From NCBI GenBank assembly GCA_023653785.1, contig JAMKCH010084990.1, forward strand, positions 42,790 to 106,789: a DNA stretch of 64,000 bases, in the 5' to 3' direction. The translations under genes and the position numbers were made by a program. The notes below the pieces were generated by a model. The model was not told where the DNA came from. It made no database searches and worked only from the letters and a program-made list of their open reading frames with translations. Below, one piece after another: positions 12,700 to 23,528 of this stretch. Positions within the stretch are counted from its first letter, which is position 1. Every line of letters starts with the position of its first letter. The DNA is from Ophioderma brevispina. Lineage: Eukaryota > Echinodermata > Ophiuroidea > Amphilepidida > Ophiodermatidae.

Positions 12700-14290
12700 C
12701 GTACATGACATGACTTTGCTAATTGTACTAGACGTATGGAATTAAATTTGTACCAGAGAGCTATGGATAACCATTTGAGACATTATTTGTGAAAACATAA
12801 AACCTAAGAAATACAGGCTAACTTCAATCCCTTTCACCAGTTTGCTATGTTCGCGCGCGCCTGCCGACTTTGCGTTTCGTTGCGTATGATCGTTGCCTTC
12901 AACGGGTTGTTTGATTGTGTCCTGGGTATTGGGCCGTCCTTCTTGTTGTATTAAGCCTAAGTATGCAAAATTGGGTTAAAGAGGACCTAAATGATAAAGC
13001 TTTGTTAAGACCGGCCGAGTTGTGCCACGCAAAAATAATGGTATGGCCTTGGTTTCAATTCGTCGTAAAGAAGTACCAGTTTCCCAAACTCCATACCTTC
13101 ATTCTCTAATATCATATGTCTATATCTGATATCATATATCAGCCCTAAATTTTTTGTGATGTCGATATTTTGATATGGTTGGATTATACCTGCTCATAAT
13201 TTCTTGGACAGTTTCGTAACATCTGCCTCCCCGTCCAAATGGCGCACCATTCTGTTGGTCGCGTATAGATTCATGTACTGCAACAATCAACACGTGTGAT
13301 TGTTATGTCCCAAGAATTATGGCCCAGAGAAAAATTAATTAACTACATTTGTCATGTGAGTTCAAGAAGGTGCAATAGCCTGCCATTGATGCATCTGTGT
13401 GCTGCCATGTATTGATTTTCTCCTTTATCTTTCCTTGATCAGTGGTCTTGAAATGGTTTCTTCAGTTGACCTGTCACCTGATTTCAAGAACCTATTTCAA
13501 GAACCACTGACCAAAGTTTTGGCTACTAGTTTGTTTTGGATGGAAATATATGACAAATAGCAGCTATTACACTATGGCCAATATTTTGCACTCACAGATA
13601 ATTCTACATGATGTTAAGGTTTATTTAGATCGACAGAACTTGGCTGTACAGTTAAACAAGTTATTTATCAAGTTCTTTTTCAACTTTCTGCAAAGTGGAA
13701 ATTGGTGAACTTTCTGAGGCACAAAATCAGAGAACATTTGTTTTATTCACCGATAAATCATGTAATTGGTCCAAACGCTGCCCCTCTCATCAATTATGGG
13801 TCCCCTTTTTTTTCTCAAAAACTTGGTATAGATATTCTTTAAGTTGTAAACAATTCAAAATTCCATTCCCCAAAAGAGTGAAACTCTTGTAACCACACAT
13901 GAGTGTTTGGTTACTTAAAGAAGAAATTTCTCACTCACAAGATTGAAATCACCCAAAGAGTTGTTTGCCACTCATGGTGTGTCGATATTATCCTTTGTTC
14001 AACACCTCAAACGATTGGAATTCACTCTTTTGGAGTGATTTGTAATCTTTTTGAGTAGAAATTTGCTCTGTTAAGGTAAACTACTCATCGTGGAGTGGTT
14101 TACAACATTTCACACTTGTGTGAAGTAAAATGTTTTCATTCATTTACATTTGGAGATTAGAGTCCTACTCAAACCTCAGAGGCAAATCTTTACCTCCCTC
14201 CACCCCAGGGCCAAAAACGTCAATAATCTTGGGGTCTTGTAAGGATTAAGTGATATACTGCAGTCTAGCTATAATTGTTTCTTTTCATCA
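12700..14290. other. AT-rich non-coding interval, no gene seen
   Basis: Base composition changes from GC-rich transposon debris to AT-rich host-like DNA near 12.7 kb. I looked here for the signal-peptide and luminal exons expected upstream of the receptor exon at 14294 and found none. A stretch at about 13880-14110 carries repeated AAAGAGTG/CACTC motifs, like the one at 57.1-57.4 kb, and is probably a small inverted-repeat element. Confidence 0.5.
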
Positions 14291-14293
14291 CAG

Positions 14294-14430
14294 AAATATG
14301 AACTCACCAGTAAGTGTGCATGTGCCATGGCTGTTCTGTGGTGGTGGTGGTGGCGGCGGCCGGTGGCGGAGGTGGCAGCAGTGGCAGTGGTGGAAGACTG
14401 CTTAGTGTTGGATCCATACTTTGTATTGGC
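14294..14430 (+). CDS. CD-M6PR-like gene 1, luminal end/transmembrane exon (frame disturbed)
   Basis: After the acceptor ATCACAG the sequence reads KYELTSKCACA, matching the last luminal strand and cysteine pair of the M6PR domain (compare NYQLTSKCACPDGC in the paralogue exon at 47022). The exon then enters a GGT/TGG microsatellite (about 14338-14395). On the far side, homology resumes in another frame as GGRLLSVGSILCI, the start of the transmembrane helix. The original frame stays open to a GTAGCA donor at 14431 and is phase-compatible with the next exon, but would replace the start of the membrane helix with a W/V/A-rich string. The length change lies in or near the microsatellite. Either a slippage frameshift, an assembly error or a decayed gene is possible. 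Confidence 0.65.
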
Positions 14431-14891
14431 GTAGCACTATGGCCCCCCCCAACACTAACAAAAAACTTAACCCTAATGCCAAAATAAAGGAATTTGTTAC
14501 ATGTAGAATTAAGCATTTTAAAGGCCATCTTGAAGATCGCCATTTACAGCTTGTTTCTAGACTCTAAAAAAGTTGGATCCCGACTTTAAAAATCATCATT
14601 TCTCGACAACTAGGCAACAATTTCCAATACTACAATGCAAAAATGGACTTTGATTAAAAATAGGGGGGGGGCATTTGGTTACATTTGAGAATTCACTGAT
14701 AGTGGCTTAGATTTGATATTCCTAAAAAGAGGTTTACGAGTGGCAGCTAGGTCCTTATAAAAAGGTCTTTACAATGTCCCTAATTAACTTTATCTACCAC
14801 TGGACAATAGTCTATCAAGAAGTACCCAAGCATGCCTTCTTGATGGACTACTTAACATGGATTCCCATTCACATTATAGTAGATTTTCAAA

Positions 14892-15239
14892 TTAAAGGAG
14901 CCATTTCGTGATCCACAACCTCGTCCCTCCTGACTACCTAAAAAAAGTTGAGATTTTTATATCATCTGAAGCGTTAGCCTTAGTGAATACATGTGTACCT
15001 AATTTTTATGGGCAACTTCGTCCGTATCTGCAAGAAATTCCAATTTTGTATTTTTTGTCTGTACATGGACAGAAAATACAGTGCAGTGGCCTATGGGACC
15101 GTGAGAAACAAGCAATTGGTCATAACACAAAACCGCAAGATCGGGATCAACTCAGATTTTGTGAATAAGCTTTTCGCAAGGATATCTAGTGAACAATGAA
15201 TAAAACAGAAGGTGCTGGAATCACGAAATGCACCTTTAA
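14892..15239. mobile_element. TTAA-flanked MITE, CATTTCGTGATCC family, copy 1
   Basis: An element of about 340 bp that opens TTAAAGGAGCCATTTCGTG and closes CACGAAATGCACCTTTAA, so the termini are inverted repeats inside a TTAA. The interior matches 45870-46216 closely along its whole length (for example AAACCGCAAGATCGGGATCA in both). It has no coding capacity and lies in the intron between the two visible exons of receptor gene 1. Confidence 0.8.
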
Positions 15240-15878
15240 GTGAGACCTCATTAAAAGTTTTAGGTCTGTCCATTTACCGTGAGAGGTAAGAGGAATTATT
15301 TTAACGGCCACAGGTAAAAAAGTTTATGATACTCATACAATATATAGTAATGTAGCTAGTAAATAAATGCTGACTTAAAATACATTATCTCACATTTAAG
15401 ATCATGGATGTTTCAATTCATTTATCAGGATGAAAACACCAGCATTTATTTCATTTTAAACGTTATTTGAACATAACTTACCTTTGACACTACAAAATAC
15501 CATTTGTTATCACAGCATTTGAGAAATAATGTATTCTTATATCGATGCACACCTAATACACAACTAAGTTTTTTATTTGGTCATCAACCTTGTATTAAGA
15601 GATTAGCGCAAAACGGATTTGACATCACGGCCAACAATGGCATACGTCCTTCAATCATTAACAGACATTTGTATAACTGAATACATCAGTTTCCAGTAAG
15701 CTGATTTTGTACAGGAACTTTGTACCATGGTCACAATATGTTTTGTAATGGCAACAAAGGCCTAGTCTCTATATGGCCGTGGATTGAACCCCCATATCAA
15801 TATCATACCTGTCTGAATATTCAAGGAGTCTCACATAATTTGAAATCTACTATAATACTGTGCACATTTCTGTGGCAG

Positions 15879-16005
15879 GTTTTCTGGGTTTGCAGTCCTG
15901 TACATGGTTGGAGGCATGTTATACATGAGACTTGTTCGTGGCGCAGAGGGCAAGGAACTAATCCCTAATGTGACTATTTGGATGCAATTTCCATTGCTTG
16001 TTAAG
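15879..16005 (+). CDS. CD-M6PR-like gene 1, transmembrane and cytoplasmic exon
   Basis: After the acceptor GTGGCAG, one base completes a split codon and the exon reads FSGFAVLYMVGGMLYMRL, then VRGAEGKELIPNVTIWMQF and PLLVK. This is the second half of the membrane helix plus the proximal tail. The GG-LY-RLV-GA-GKE...P pattern parallels the vertebrate CD-M6PR tail after its membrane span. The protein would be a single-pass type I membrane protein of the Golgi/endosomal system. The exon ends in phase 0 at AAG followed by GCAAGT, a classic GC-type donor. No following terminal exon was found; the next 10 kb is an inverted-repeat transposon cluster. It is clean, with no stop or shift. Confidence 0.75.
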
Positions 16006-16067
16006 GCAAGTGTGTCTATGGTATTACAGTAAGTTGCTTGAGTTGCTTGCATAATCCCTGATACCTG

Positions 16068-16110
16068 GAATAAAAGAGAAGGTGCTGGAATCACAAAATG
16101 CACCTTAAAG
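16068..16110. mobile_element. End fragment of a CATTTCGTGATCC-family MITE
   Basis: The piece GGTGCTGGAATCACAAAATG..CACCTTAAAG matches the right end of the elements at 14892 and 45870. The rest of the element is absent, and a different MITE abuts it at 16112, so it was probably truncated by that insertion. Confidence 0.6.
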
Positions 16111-16111
16111 C

Positions 16112-16385
16112 AGGCATGTATGCACCCCCCAAATTCCACAAAAGGGAAAAAAGGTTCACTTTTTGCTGATTTTTTTTGATAAAAAGGTCCAAAATTTTGA
16201 GAAACTTTGACAAACAAGTCCACTTTTGGTGATTAAATGTTCAAAAAGTCCCCCCCCCAAAAAAAGACCAGGGGGGGGGGGGTTAGGTCCACTTTTACCA
16301 AAAAGGTCCTCTGGACCTTTTTGGTGGACCTTTTTTCGAAGTCCCGCACCCCACCCCCCAAATAAATCCTGCGTACGGCCCTGCC
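16112..16385. mobile_element. MITE with CGTACGGCC-type termini, copy 1
   Basis: The left end, AGGCATGTATGCACCCC, is an imperfect inverted match of the right end, CCTGCGTACGGCCCTGCC. The interior is full of GTCCACTTTT / AAAAGTGGAC and poly-C runs. It is similar to 52021-52276 (copy 2), and partial similarity is seen at 48650-48870. No coding. Confidence 0.65.
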
Positions 16386-16410
16386 TTTAAGTCTGACAGG
16401 GGAAGGGATA

Positions 16411-17870
16411 CAGACAGCCAGCCAAGTATCATAAATGTGTTCAGAACAAATTTATGTGGGCATTTTTTGTTACAAGCTGGCAACCATGTCAGATCAACTG
16501 CTCATATGGTATAGTTTCTCATAAGAGTTGTTGCCAAAAATACAAATTTATTTTTTGGCCTTTTTGGGCCAAAAAGATGATTTTTGGCCAAAAATATGAT
16601 TCTTGAGATTTTGATGTATTTGATATCTTCAAAACAAGCTTTATCAGAAAATTACCACTTTTAAGTAATTTGGACTATATTTACGTCTAATAACAAATAT
16701 TAAGATAATTAAAATAAAGAAAATTAAAAACATTCCAGAGCTTTTTAAGGTCATTTTCTTCAAAAAAAATATGTTTTATTTGAACTTTGATGCACATAAC
16801 ATTGTTTAAAGTAAGCACCAAAAGCATCAAAAAACAATTAACACAGTTCTGTTTGACCTTGTTCGGCCTAAAGTGTGAATCCTTTTACTTTTAAGTAGAA
16901 ATACAGTAGTGATAACTTAAAGGGCAATATTCTAGGATAGGTTACAAATGATTATGAACAATTCACATAGTGATCTTGGTCCGAAAAATTGGATTTTTTC
17001 TGATTTCACTGTATTTGGTAACTTAGAAGACATGTAGTTTTAGATGAAGTCAATTTTAACCAAATGGGCTTATTTAGTCATAACTAATTAATGTAGTTAA
17101 AAAACAAGGAAAATAAAAGCTCCAGGTTGCATTTAAGGTCAGTTTCTTCAAAGAATTATTGTTTATTTCAAACGAAATGATGTACATAACATGTTAAAAG
17201 TAGCACAAAGCAAAAAAACACATTAACACGTTCTTGTTTGGCCTTAAAGTGTGAATTTGTTGACTTTTAAGTAGAAATTACAGTAGGGTTAACTTTAAAG
17301 GGGCAAACTAGGATATGTTACAATCATTGCTATATCATCGGATAAAACATTCACATAGTGATTTGTCCGAAAAATTGGATTTTTAGATTTCCTGGATTTG
17401 TTAGGCTAGATTATAGTCCTATATTAACAAATTAATGTAAAAAAACAAAGAAAATAAAAAACATTCCAGAGCATTTTAAGGTCATTTTTCAACATAATAT
17501 ATATTTGAACTAATGATTGAGAAAATATTTAAGTAGCACAAAACTCATTAAAACATGTTTTAAAAACAGTTGACTGACCTAAAAATACAATGGCTCTCAT
17601 CACTTTTTAATTAGAAATATAAAGCTGTGTTACTTTAAGGGGGCAAGTCTAGGGTATGTTAAAATAAATGTTTAGTCAACAGGAATAATCAACAATTGTG
17701 ATTTTGGACTGGAAAAAATTGATTTGCTAATGTCCCTGTAAATGTACTGATAACTTAAACATAGCTTTAGTAAATAAAAAATCCAGTTTGAAAAATTGAA
17801 CGGACACACTTGGGTTTCAATTAACAAATTCATGTAGAAAAAAATAACAAGAAAATTTAAAGTATTATGG
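16411..17870 (+). repeat. Left inverted-repeat arm with internal ~340-400 bp tandem units
   Basis: It starts at CAGACAGCCAGCCAA and is inverted-complementary to the arm ending at 25968. Inside it, a unit recurs about three times, marked by TTTTAAGGTCATTTT, AAAGTGTGAAT, CTTTTAAGTAGAAAT, GGTTACAA and CACATAGTGATCTTGGTCCG-like blocks (unit starts near 16730, 17118, 17461 and 17860). The A+T content is very high. I see no gene in it. An extra 70 bases or so (about 16465-16530) are absent from the right arm. Confidence 0.7.
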
Positions 17871-18254
17871 TCTTTTAAGACATTCTGCTACAAATTATGT
17901 TAATTGAATTAAAATTCAGCTGACTATGACAGGGAACATCAAGGAACCTACGAAGAGAACATACTATAAACTTATTTACTCTTTTACTTTTTTATATAAA
18001 ATAGCATCTTAACAGCGTAGTATAAGTACAGATACGTATTATTATCAAGAGTCAGTAAAAAGTTTACTTAAACTTGGTGTAAAAGCTTGGCCAAAGAAAT
18101 AATGTACGATTTCTAATACAAATGAAAACATTATTTGTATTGTATCATGCTTTACATGAAACTACTTGTTCAACACACAGATAGCCAAATAATAGTGACA
18201 ATTAAGTCTGGTAAGTTGATCCATTATTTATGCATTGTATAAAACTATGTTACG
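17870..18254. other. AT-rich spacer, nothing recognised
   Basis: About 380 bases between the left inverted-repeat arm and the start of the DIRS fragment. No coding, repeat or RNA signature is visible. Confidence 0.4.
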
Positions 18255-18850
18255 GTAAAACTATCCTCATCTTTCATTTTCACGACGGACGCGTCAAAGA
18301 GCGGATGGGGAGCCCACGTAGGAAACATTCGCCTCTCAGGGACTTGGACAAGTAAGCTGGCCAAGCATCACTCAACACGTTGGTACCTTTGGCAATTCAT
18401 CTGGCGCTGAGACAGACTCTCCATCTAGTCCATCTAGTCCGTCCTGGTCCAGTGCGACAACATGTCGTCGTCTCCCCCATAAACAAGCAGGGAGAAACCA
18501 GGAGTCGCACCCTTTGTCTACAGACAGTCAAAGTCCTGGAGTGGGGTCTCCGTCACGTCACCCTGACAGCCGTTCACCTTCCCGGGGAAGACAACAACTG
18601 GCAGATGCCCTATCGAGGAAGACCATCCGGGAAGTCGGGGCCATTGAGATTCCGGGGGTCGTCGGTGGCACCTCAACCCCAGACTCTTCCAATGAGGAAG
18701 GACCTGATCAACCTCCGGGGTCCCTCCTTCCGATGGAGACTCTGAGGGCGATCACCTGACTGCATTGCCAATTTCATCCAGTCCTATAGAGCAGCAGGCC
18801 TTTCGCTCCAAGCTGCCCTTCTGGCGGTAGGCAAGGAGAACCTCATCATC
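18255..18850 (+). mobile_element. DIRS-type retroelement, part 1: RNase H and recombinase start
   Basis: The sequence begins abruptly at TACGGTAAAACTATCC and reads FIFTTDASKSGWGAH, a DIRS-type RNase H opening. It continues in other frames through HVTLTAVHLPGEDN and ADALSRK, the RNase H end signature. It then reaches FIQSYRAAGLSLQAALLAVG, a typical start of the DIRS tyrosine recombinase. It stops near 18850, and the recombinase resumes at about 22855, so the 4 kb between is an insertion. The GC-rich composition contrasts with the AT-rich surroundings. Several frame changes mean it is not functional as written. Confidence 0.75.
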
Positions 18851-18859
18851 AATCATTAT

Positions 18860-21545
18860 TTCATCAACATTATATACACTTTACAAAAGAAATACACTTT
18901 AAAAAAACAATGGATGGAGGAGAATACACTAAAGGCAAGCCTGATAATATGTTGCACCACATCCAGCATGGTTGAGGGAAACAAATTGGTTCTCTATCTG
19001 AAAGGTAGTTTGGTAAACATTGGTGTGACGTTCCACGAAAGCCATACTGATACATTTTGGCTACTAATATATGTGATTAATAGTGTTCAAGGCCTTCGAT
19101 AACCATAAAGATGCCTAAGGTATACCTGTCGGTGTCTATTGCATTCGCTTAATATCGCTAACCAAAGTACAGCACTGCATATACGTAGCATGCTTTTTTT
19201 CGAAAGCCGTAACTTGTTTTTATATTAATATATTATTTTTTGTCACAAATCGTAACATCTATTATACATAATACGTTCCAGAATTTTTTGAAAAGCTGGC
19301 AATACTGATACAGTTTCTATAATTCCAAACAATTCAGACTATCTTTCTTATAAATTGGAACTATTTTGCAACTTTCAGGTTTTGGGCACATACCATTGCA
19401 AAGGGAAGATTAAAATAATTTTAGTGGATATGCAACTTCAATCGGCGATTTTTTTACAAGATCCGGTTTTACATTATCGTGACATGAACTCTTTCTGGTT
19501 CACGTTTCGATATCTTAAACTATTTCATAATCGTGGGTTTCAGAAAACATCAAGTCGGGGTTTCATGGTTATTTTTAAATATGAATTAAAATATTACCCT
19601 CGGCTTGATACTAGCAGCTAAAGTTGGACCTATATTTGCAAAATACATTTCAATTTAATTATTAAAAAAAAAAAAAAAATGTTTTATCCTTAACAAATTT
19701 TGTGAAAAAGATCTCTTTAGAAACTCTAAGATAGGAATAACATTTCCCACGTGTTTCTCATATTAGTCATTTCTTTTCCAATAAGCTACTTAAATAGTTT
19801 GTTAGCTAGAATAAGGCGAAAGATTCTTCCCCTTCCTGAGCTTATTACGGTGCAATTTATTTTCATGACAGTGTTATCAGTTGGATTTTCAATGATTTCT
19901 TAATTAACAAATCTTTCTTCGAATACATTTCAATGTGAAAATGTTATCCACGGTGATCTTGGCTTGTTCTTTTTCACATGTTTCTTTGAACGCTTTATAG
20001 GAAAACATTCGTCATATACAGAATTATATTTGTCATAAAAGAAATATAGCATACATTGGCGTCATCTGATGAGCAAACATTTTTCCAATTGAATGCAACT
20101 TAATCTACGACGTTACAAGACATTGATATTTTGATCATTAAACACGATCTCAGTAACACCATTTTCCGAATGGCGTATATGAAAATTAGTTGGAAATAAA
20201 TATGGTAGATGATCAATATATCGGAATATTATACCAGAAATATGTGGTTAGGATTCGAAAAAAAATTATCAATGAGTGTTCCTTTTAGAAGTTATTTGTT
20301 GGTCTCTAGAATCCTAGGATACAATGAAAAGGACGACAATTTTATTTATTAAAATCAGGTTGTAGGCAAAAAAAAAAAGTGTTTGGGGTTTTTTTTTGTT
20401 TTTTTATTATTTTTTTTTTTTTTTTCCCACTCGTTCAATCAATTATATTAAAATCACCCTTGACATATACAAGTTGTTGTCATTCTCATAATTTTAGAAA
20501 ACATTATTTTCGGCAAATTATAATCATTCATGTCTGATTCAGGGGATTGTTAACACAATACCGACTATAACATTTTTTGAATTATTTCTCTCGATTTCGA
20601 TAACAGGGTTTCCGGGTTTTCAGACGCTTTACTTGTTCACATCATTCCGTACAGTAATTTCAGATTTCATCAATATAAAAACATACCCCACCACCTCTTT
20701 TGTTTGGTTCGATTACTTAGTTCAAAATAGATTTAATTGGAAATAGTCTTTAAACCATGGTGCTACAAGACCTATAATTTTGAAATGTATGACTCACAAC
20801 CATGTAAAATTCTTTCAATGATCACAAAATTTTTGTTAGTACTTCTGATTATGACATCAGCATGTTAAGTTTTATCACCCACTGACTTACTTAATATTCC
20901 CTTAACTGATCGTCAGTATATACTCAGAACTAGTATTACCTGCATTCATAATAATAACTTGATATTTTGAACATTTAGGGGATCAAATGCAAGATGTTCA
21001 TATGCATTTCTTTTCTTCATTTATGCCACATATTGATTTTCAAACATTCTGTAAAAAGTGCGAGTAATAAAAATTCCCTTCATCAATGATAGGTTTAAAT
21101 GGGAGATGTAATTCATCATTACACCTTCTACAATGCCAAAATTTAGTATCTGCTTTTCTAAATTCTTTGACGGTAAACATTCATACAGCATTTATGAACA
21201 TAGGTTTAACAAATAAGTATGAAAAGCTTTCTATGATTTTTTTTACCTGTTTGAGACATACAGCACACATAACACATTATAGTATTACCAACAAGAATAT
21301 ATAAATATAAAACCACAAAAAAAATAAAGAGTGGACACCGCTTGTCTAAAAGGTCGTACAAGATGTTAAGACCAAAAATAATGATTTCCGCTTTACTTTA
21401 AAAATAAGAAAGCGCAACCGTGGTGGACAAGGTGAAAAAAGTTAGAATAAATTGTCTATTATACACTTTTTACTACTTTATACAAAGAGTAAAATGGTAC
21501 CAAGGGCTCCGAGAAAGGAAAGAACCGGAGGACTCTAAAAACCAA
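18860..21545 (-). mobile_element. LINE fragment B (CR1/L2-like): endonuclease, linker, RT N-terminal half
   Basis: On the minus strand a GDFNI endonuclease motif is encoded near 20443-20460. It is followed by a linker resembling the W..v...d.n..Y..F...FP..k....pWIT pattern of CR1/L2-type ORF2 proteins (about 19900-20150). RT sequence YGFRGTSHQCLPNYLSDRE lies at about 18980-19050. The fragment ends near 18860 just past the position where such proteins have GVPQGS. Frames are broken and poly-T/A runs interrupt it. The + strand open frame at 19355-19621 is therefore probably a shadow. Limits are approximate. Confidence 0.6.
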
Positions 21546-21559
21546 AATCGGGAGCATTG

Positions 21560-22850
21560 AGCTTTCTTTTCCAATCAATCAATCAATTCAATCAATCAAT
21601 CTTTTATTCAAAATCATTTTAAACATTACAAAAATGAAAAGACCAACAATGAAATGGAGGAGATGATTCAAGGCCAATAAGGCCAGAAAGAAAACGATCA
21701 CCCCTGAAATAAATACAAGTTACTAACAAAAAACTAGCCTATGACATAAAACGGTACGACCAGGGGGAGTAGTTTTAGTAACTTTTAAAAGTCTTACCAG
21801 TACACAGCACTCCATGGTATGACCAACACACAAGCATTACACTGCCCACAAGATAGAAAAGTAGGTGTAAGATTTTTTATAAGAGTTGCCTTCCATTGAT
21901 TTCTGAAATGCTTTAACGGTATTTGAGTTTGTTTATCTTCTGACTTTACACGAATTCCAAAGAATAGGCCCTGAGGATCTTACTGATTGGTATGCGAATG
22001 CTTTCTTATTTGTTGCAAATGATAATCATTGGCATTTCTTGTGTGATGGTCATTTACATCGACATGCTTAATAAAATAGTCATGAAAAATAACTGGTTTT
22101 TATTTGTATAATGTTTACACATGGAATACTATTCCTAACTCTAATTTATAAGCATCATAGGACATTAGAATATTATAACGTAGAAATAGGGGGGGTTGAG
22201 GGGCTTCTATAGTGGACGATTTGACATTGATCTAAGAGCCATTTTGTAATTGAGAATTTTATCAATAAATTTTGCTATGAATTCCCCCCAGACAAGAACA
22301 CTATAATTAATATAAGCAGGATAATGGTAACAATATAATGTGAAAGAAATCTTTTCAGGAAATGTATGTTTAACTTATTGAGAATACCACAATTTCTTGA
22401 AATGTTTAGTAAGGGCATCAATATGATATGTCCAGGTAAGATTTTCATCGATTATTACCCCAGAAAACTTAGTTCCATATGTACGTTTTAAAAGTAATGA
22501 GTTTTCCGTACTCTTAATGTTAAAAACACAAATTAGTATCATGATAATTCTGAATAAAATAAATCATTCACCAAAATATTTTACCTCCAGTAGTCGATTT
22601 TGAGGATAATTTATACAAAAACATTTCATACTTCATCACTGGTATATTTATATTTAATTTGACAATGTACTAGAAAAAAATTACAAACAAAAATAGTGAT
22701 CTATTTCTCAACCAATTTGCAATCAAATATTATCCTTTGCATCCAAATTAGCAATTTAGTCCATACATATTTGAATCAGTAACAGAAATTGATGAGGAGT
22801 CCAATCATAGCTAGACAATCAAATATTTAGCTAGCAAAAAATTGTTGAAC
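21560..22850 (-). mobile_element. LINE fragment A (CR1/L2-like): RT C-terminal half and 3' tail
   Basis: Minus-strand translation gives FSGVIIDENLTWTYHIDAL (about 22378-22472), the usual F-GV-ID--LTW--HI motif after the RT palm. Further on it gives HTRNANDYHLQQIRKHSHTN (about 21985-22055), the C-terminal signature of CR1/L2-like elements. The 3' end lies at a (TCAA)n-type repeat at about 21570-21605 on the + strand. The 5' side ends at 22850, exactly where the DIRS recombinase resumes. Confidence 0.65.
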
Positions 22851-22854
22851 TACA

Positions 22855-23365
22855 ACAAGGAAGACCTTATAAGGACGTATAATTCCAGGACTGGTCAAAG
22901 TAAAAGAAACTGGTGCAGGGATCACAATTTTGTGGACCCTCTGCGAGCAACTGTAAAGGAGGTGGCGGACTCCCTGAGAGGTGTTCGAAGCTGGAGCCAA
23001 TTTTTATATTCCACGAACAGTCAGGAGGGTGCCGCACGGCAGTAGGAGCCCTTCATCTGGGGTTTGGCGGTGGCATCACCGTGTCTAACTCACCAGCGCT
23101 TCACGACCTCATCGAGGGAATGCTACATCGACGGCCGCCTGAACGCTCTCTGGTACCAGCATGGGACCTGCCAACAGTCCTCCAGCATCTCAACAGTCCT
23201 CCTTATGAGCCTCTTCACCAGGCGTCTCTAGTGGACACCACCAAGAAGACTCTCTTCCTTGTCGCCGCAGCATCAGGCGGGAGAGTATCGGATATCCATG
23301 CTCTGTCTATAGCAGAGAATCACCTCACCTTCACAGGGAACGCCGCTCGCCTTCTTCCCCGAACT
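22855..23365 (+). mobile_element. DIRS-type retroelement, part 2: recombinase N-terminal portion
   Basis: This continues the recombinase begun at 18780-18850. NWCRDHNFVDPLRATVKEVAD lies at about 22900-22960 and ALHDLIEGMLHRRPPERSL at about 23097-23153. WDLPTVLQHLNSPPYEPL and SGGRVSDIHAL follow up to about 23310. The pattern is that of the N-terminal and start of catalytic domain of DIRS tyrosine recombinases; the R of GGRVSDIHAL is a candidate first catalytic arginine. One or more frame changes occur near 22960. Confidence 0.75.
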
Positions 23366-23528
23366 ATTGTTACTGTAAAACTATCCTCATCTTTCATTTT
23401 CACGACGGACGCGTCAAAGAGCGGGTGGGGAGCCCACGTAGGAGACATTCGCCTCTCAGGGACTTGGACAAGGAAGCTGGCCAAGCATCACATCAACACG
23501 TTGGACCTGTGGGCAGTTCATCAGTTCA
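23366..23528 (+). mobile_element. RNase H fragment inserted within the DIRS recombinase
   Basis: About 163 bases that match 18250-18410, including FIFTTDASKSGWGAH. They sit between two recombinase segments that would otherwise be contiguous (LLPRT on the left, GYLAKNQSLSFTPQP on the right). The 163-base length shifts the reading frame of the recombinase. The left breakpoint coincides within about ten bases with the start of the 18255 fragment (shared GTTAC.GTAAAACTATCC). Confidence 0.65.

Noticed and set aside
14304..14543. Minus-strand open frame with a Pro/Ala/Thr-rich stretch
   Set aside because: It is the complement of the GGT microsatellite inside a receptor exon; the proline and threonine runs are the repeat read backwards.
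19355..19621. 89-codon + strand frame
   Set aside because: It lies antisense to LINE fragment B, whose RT and linker are readable on the minus strand around it; no domain recognised.
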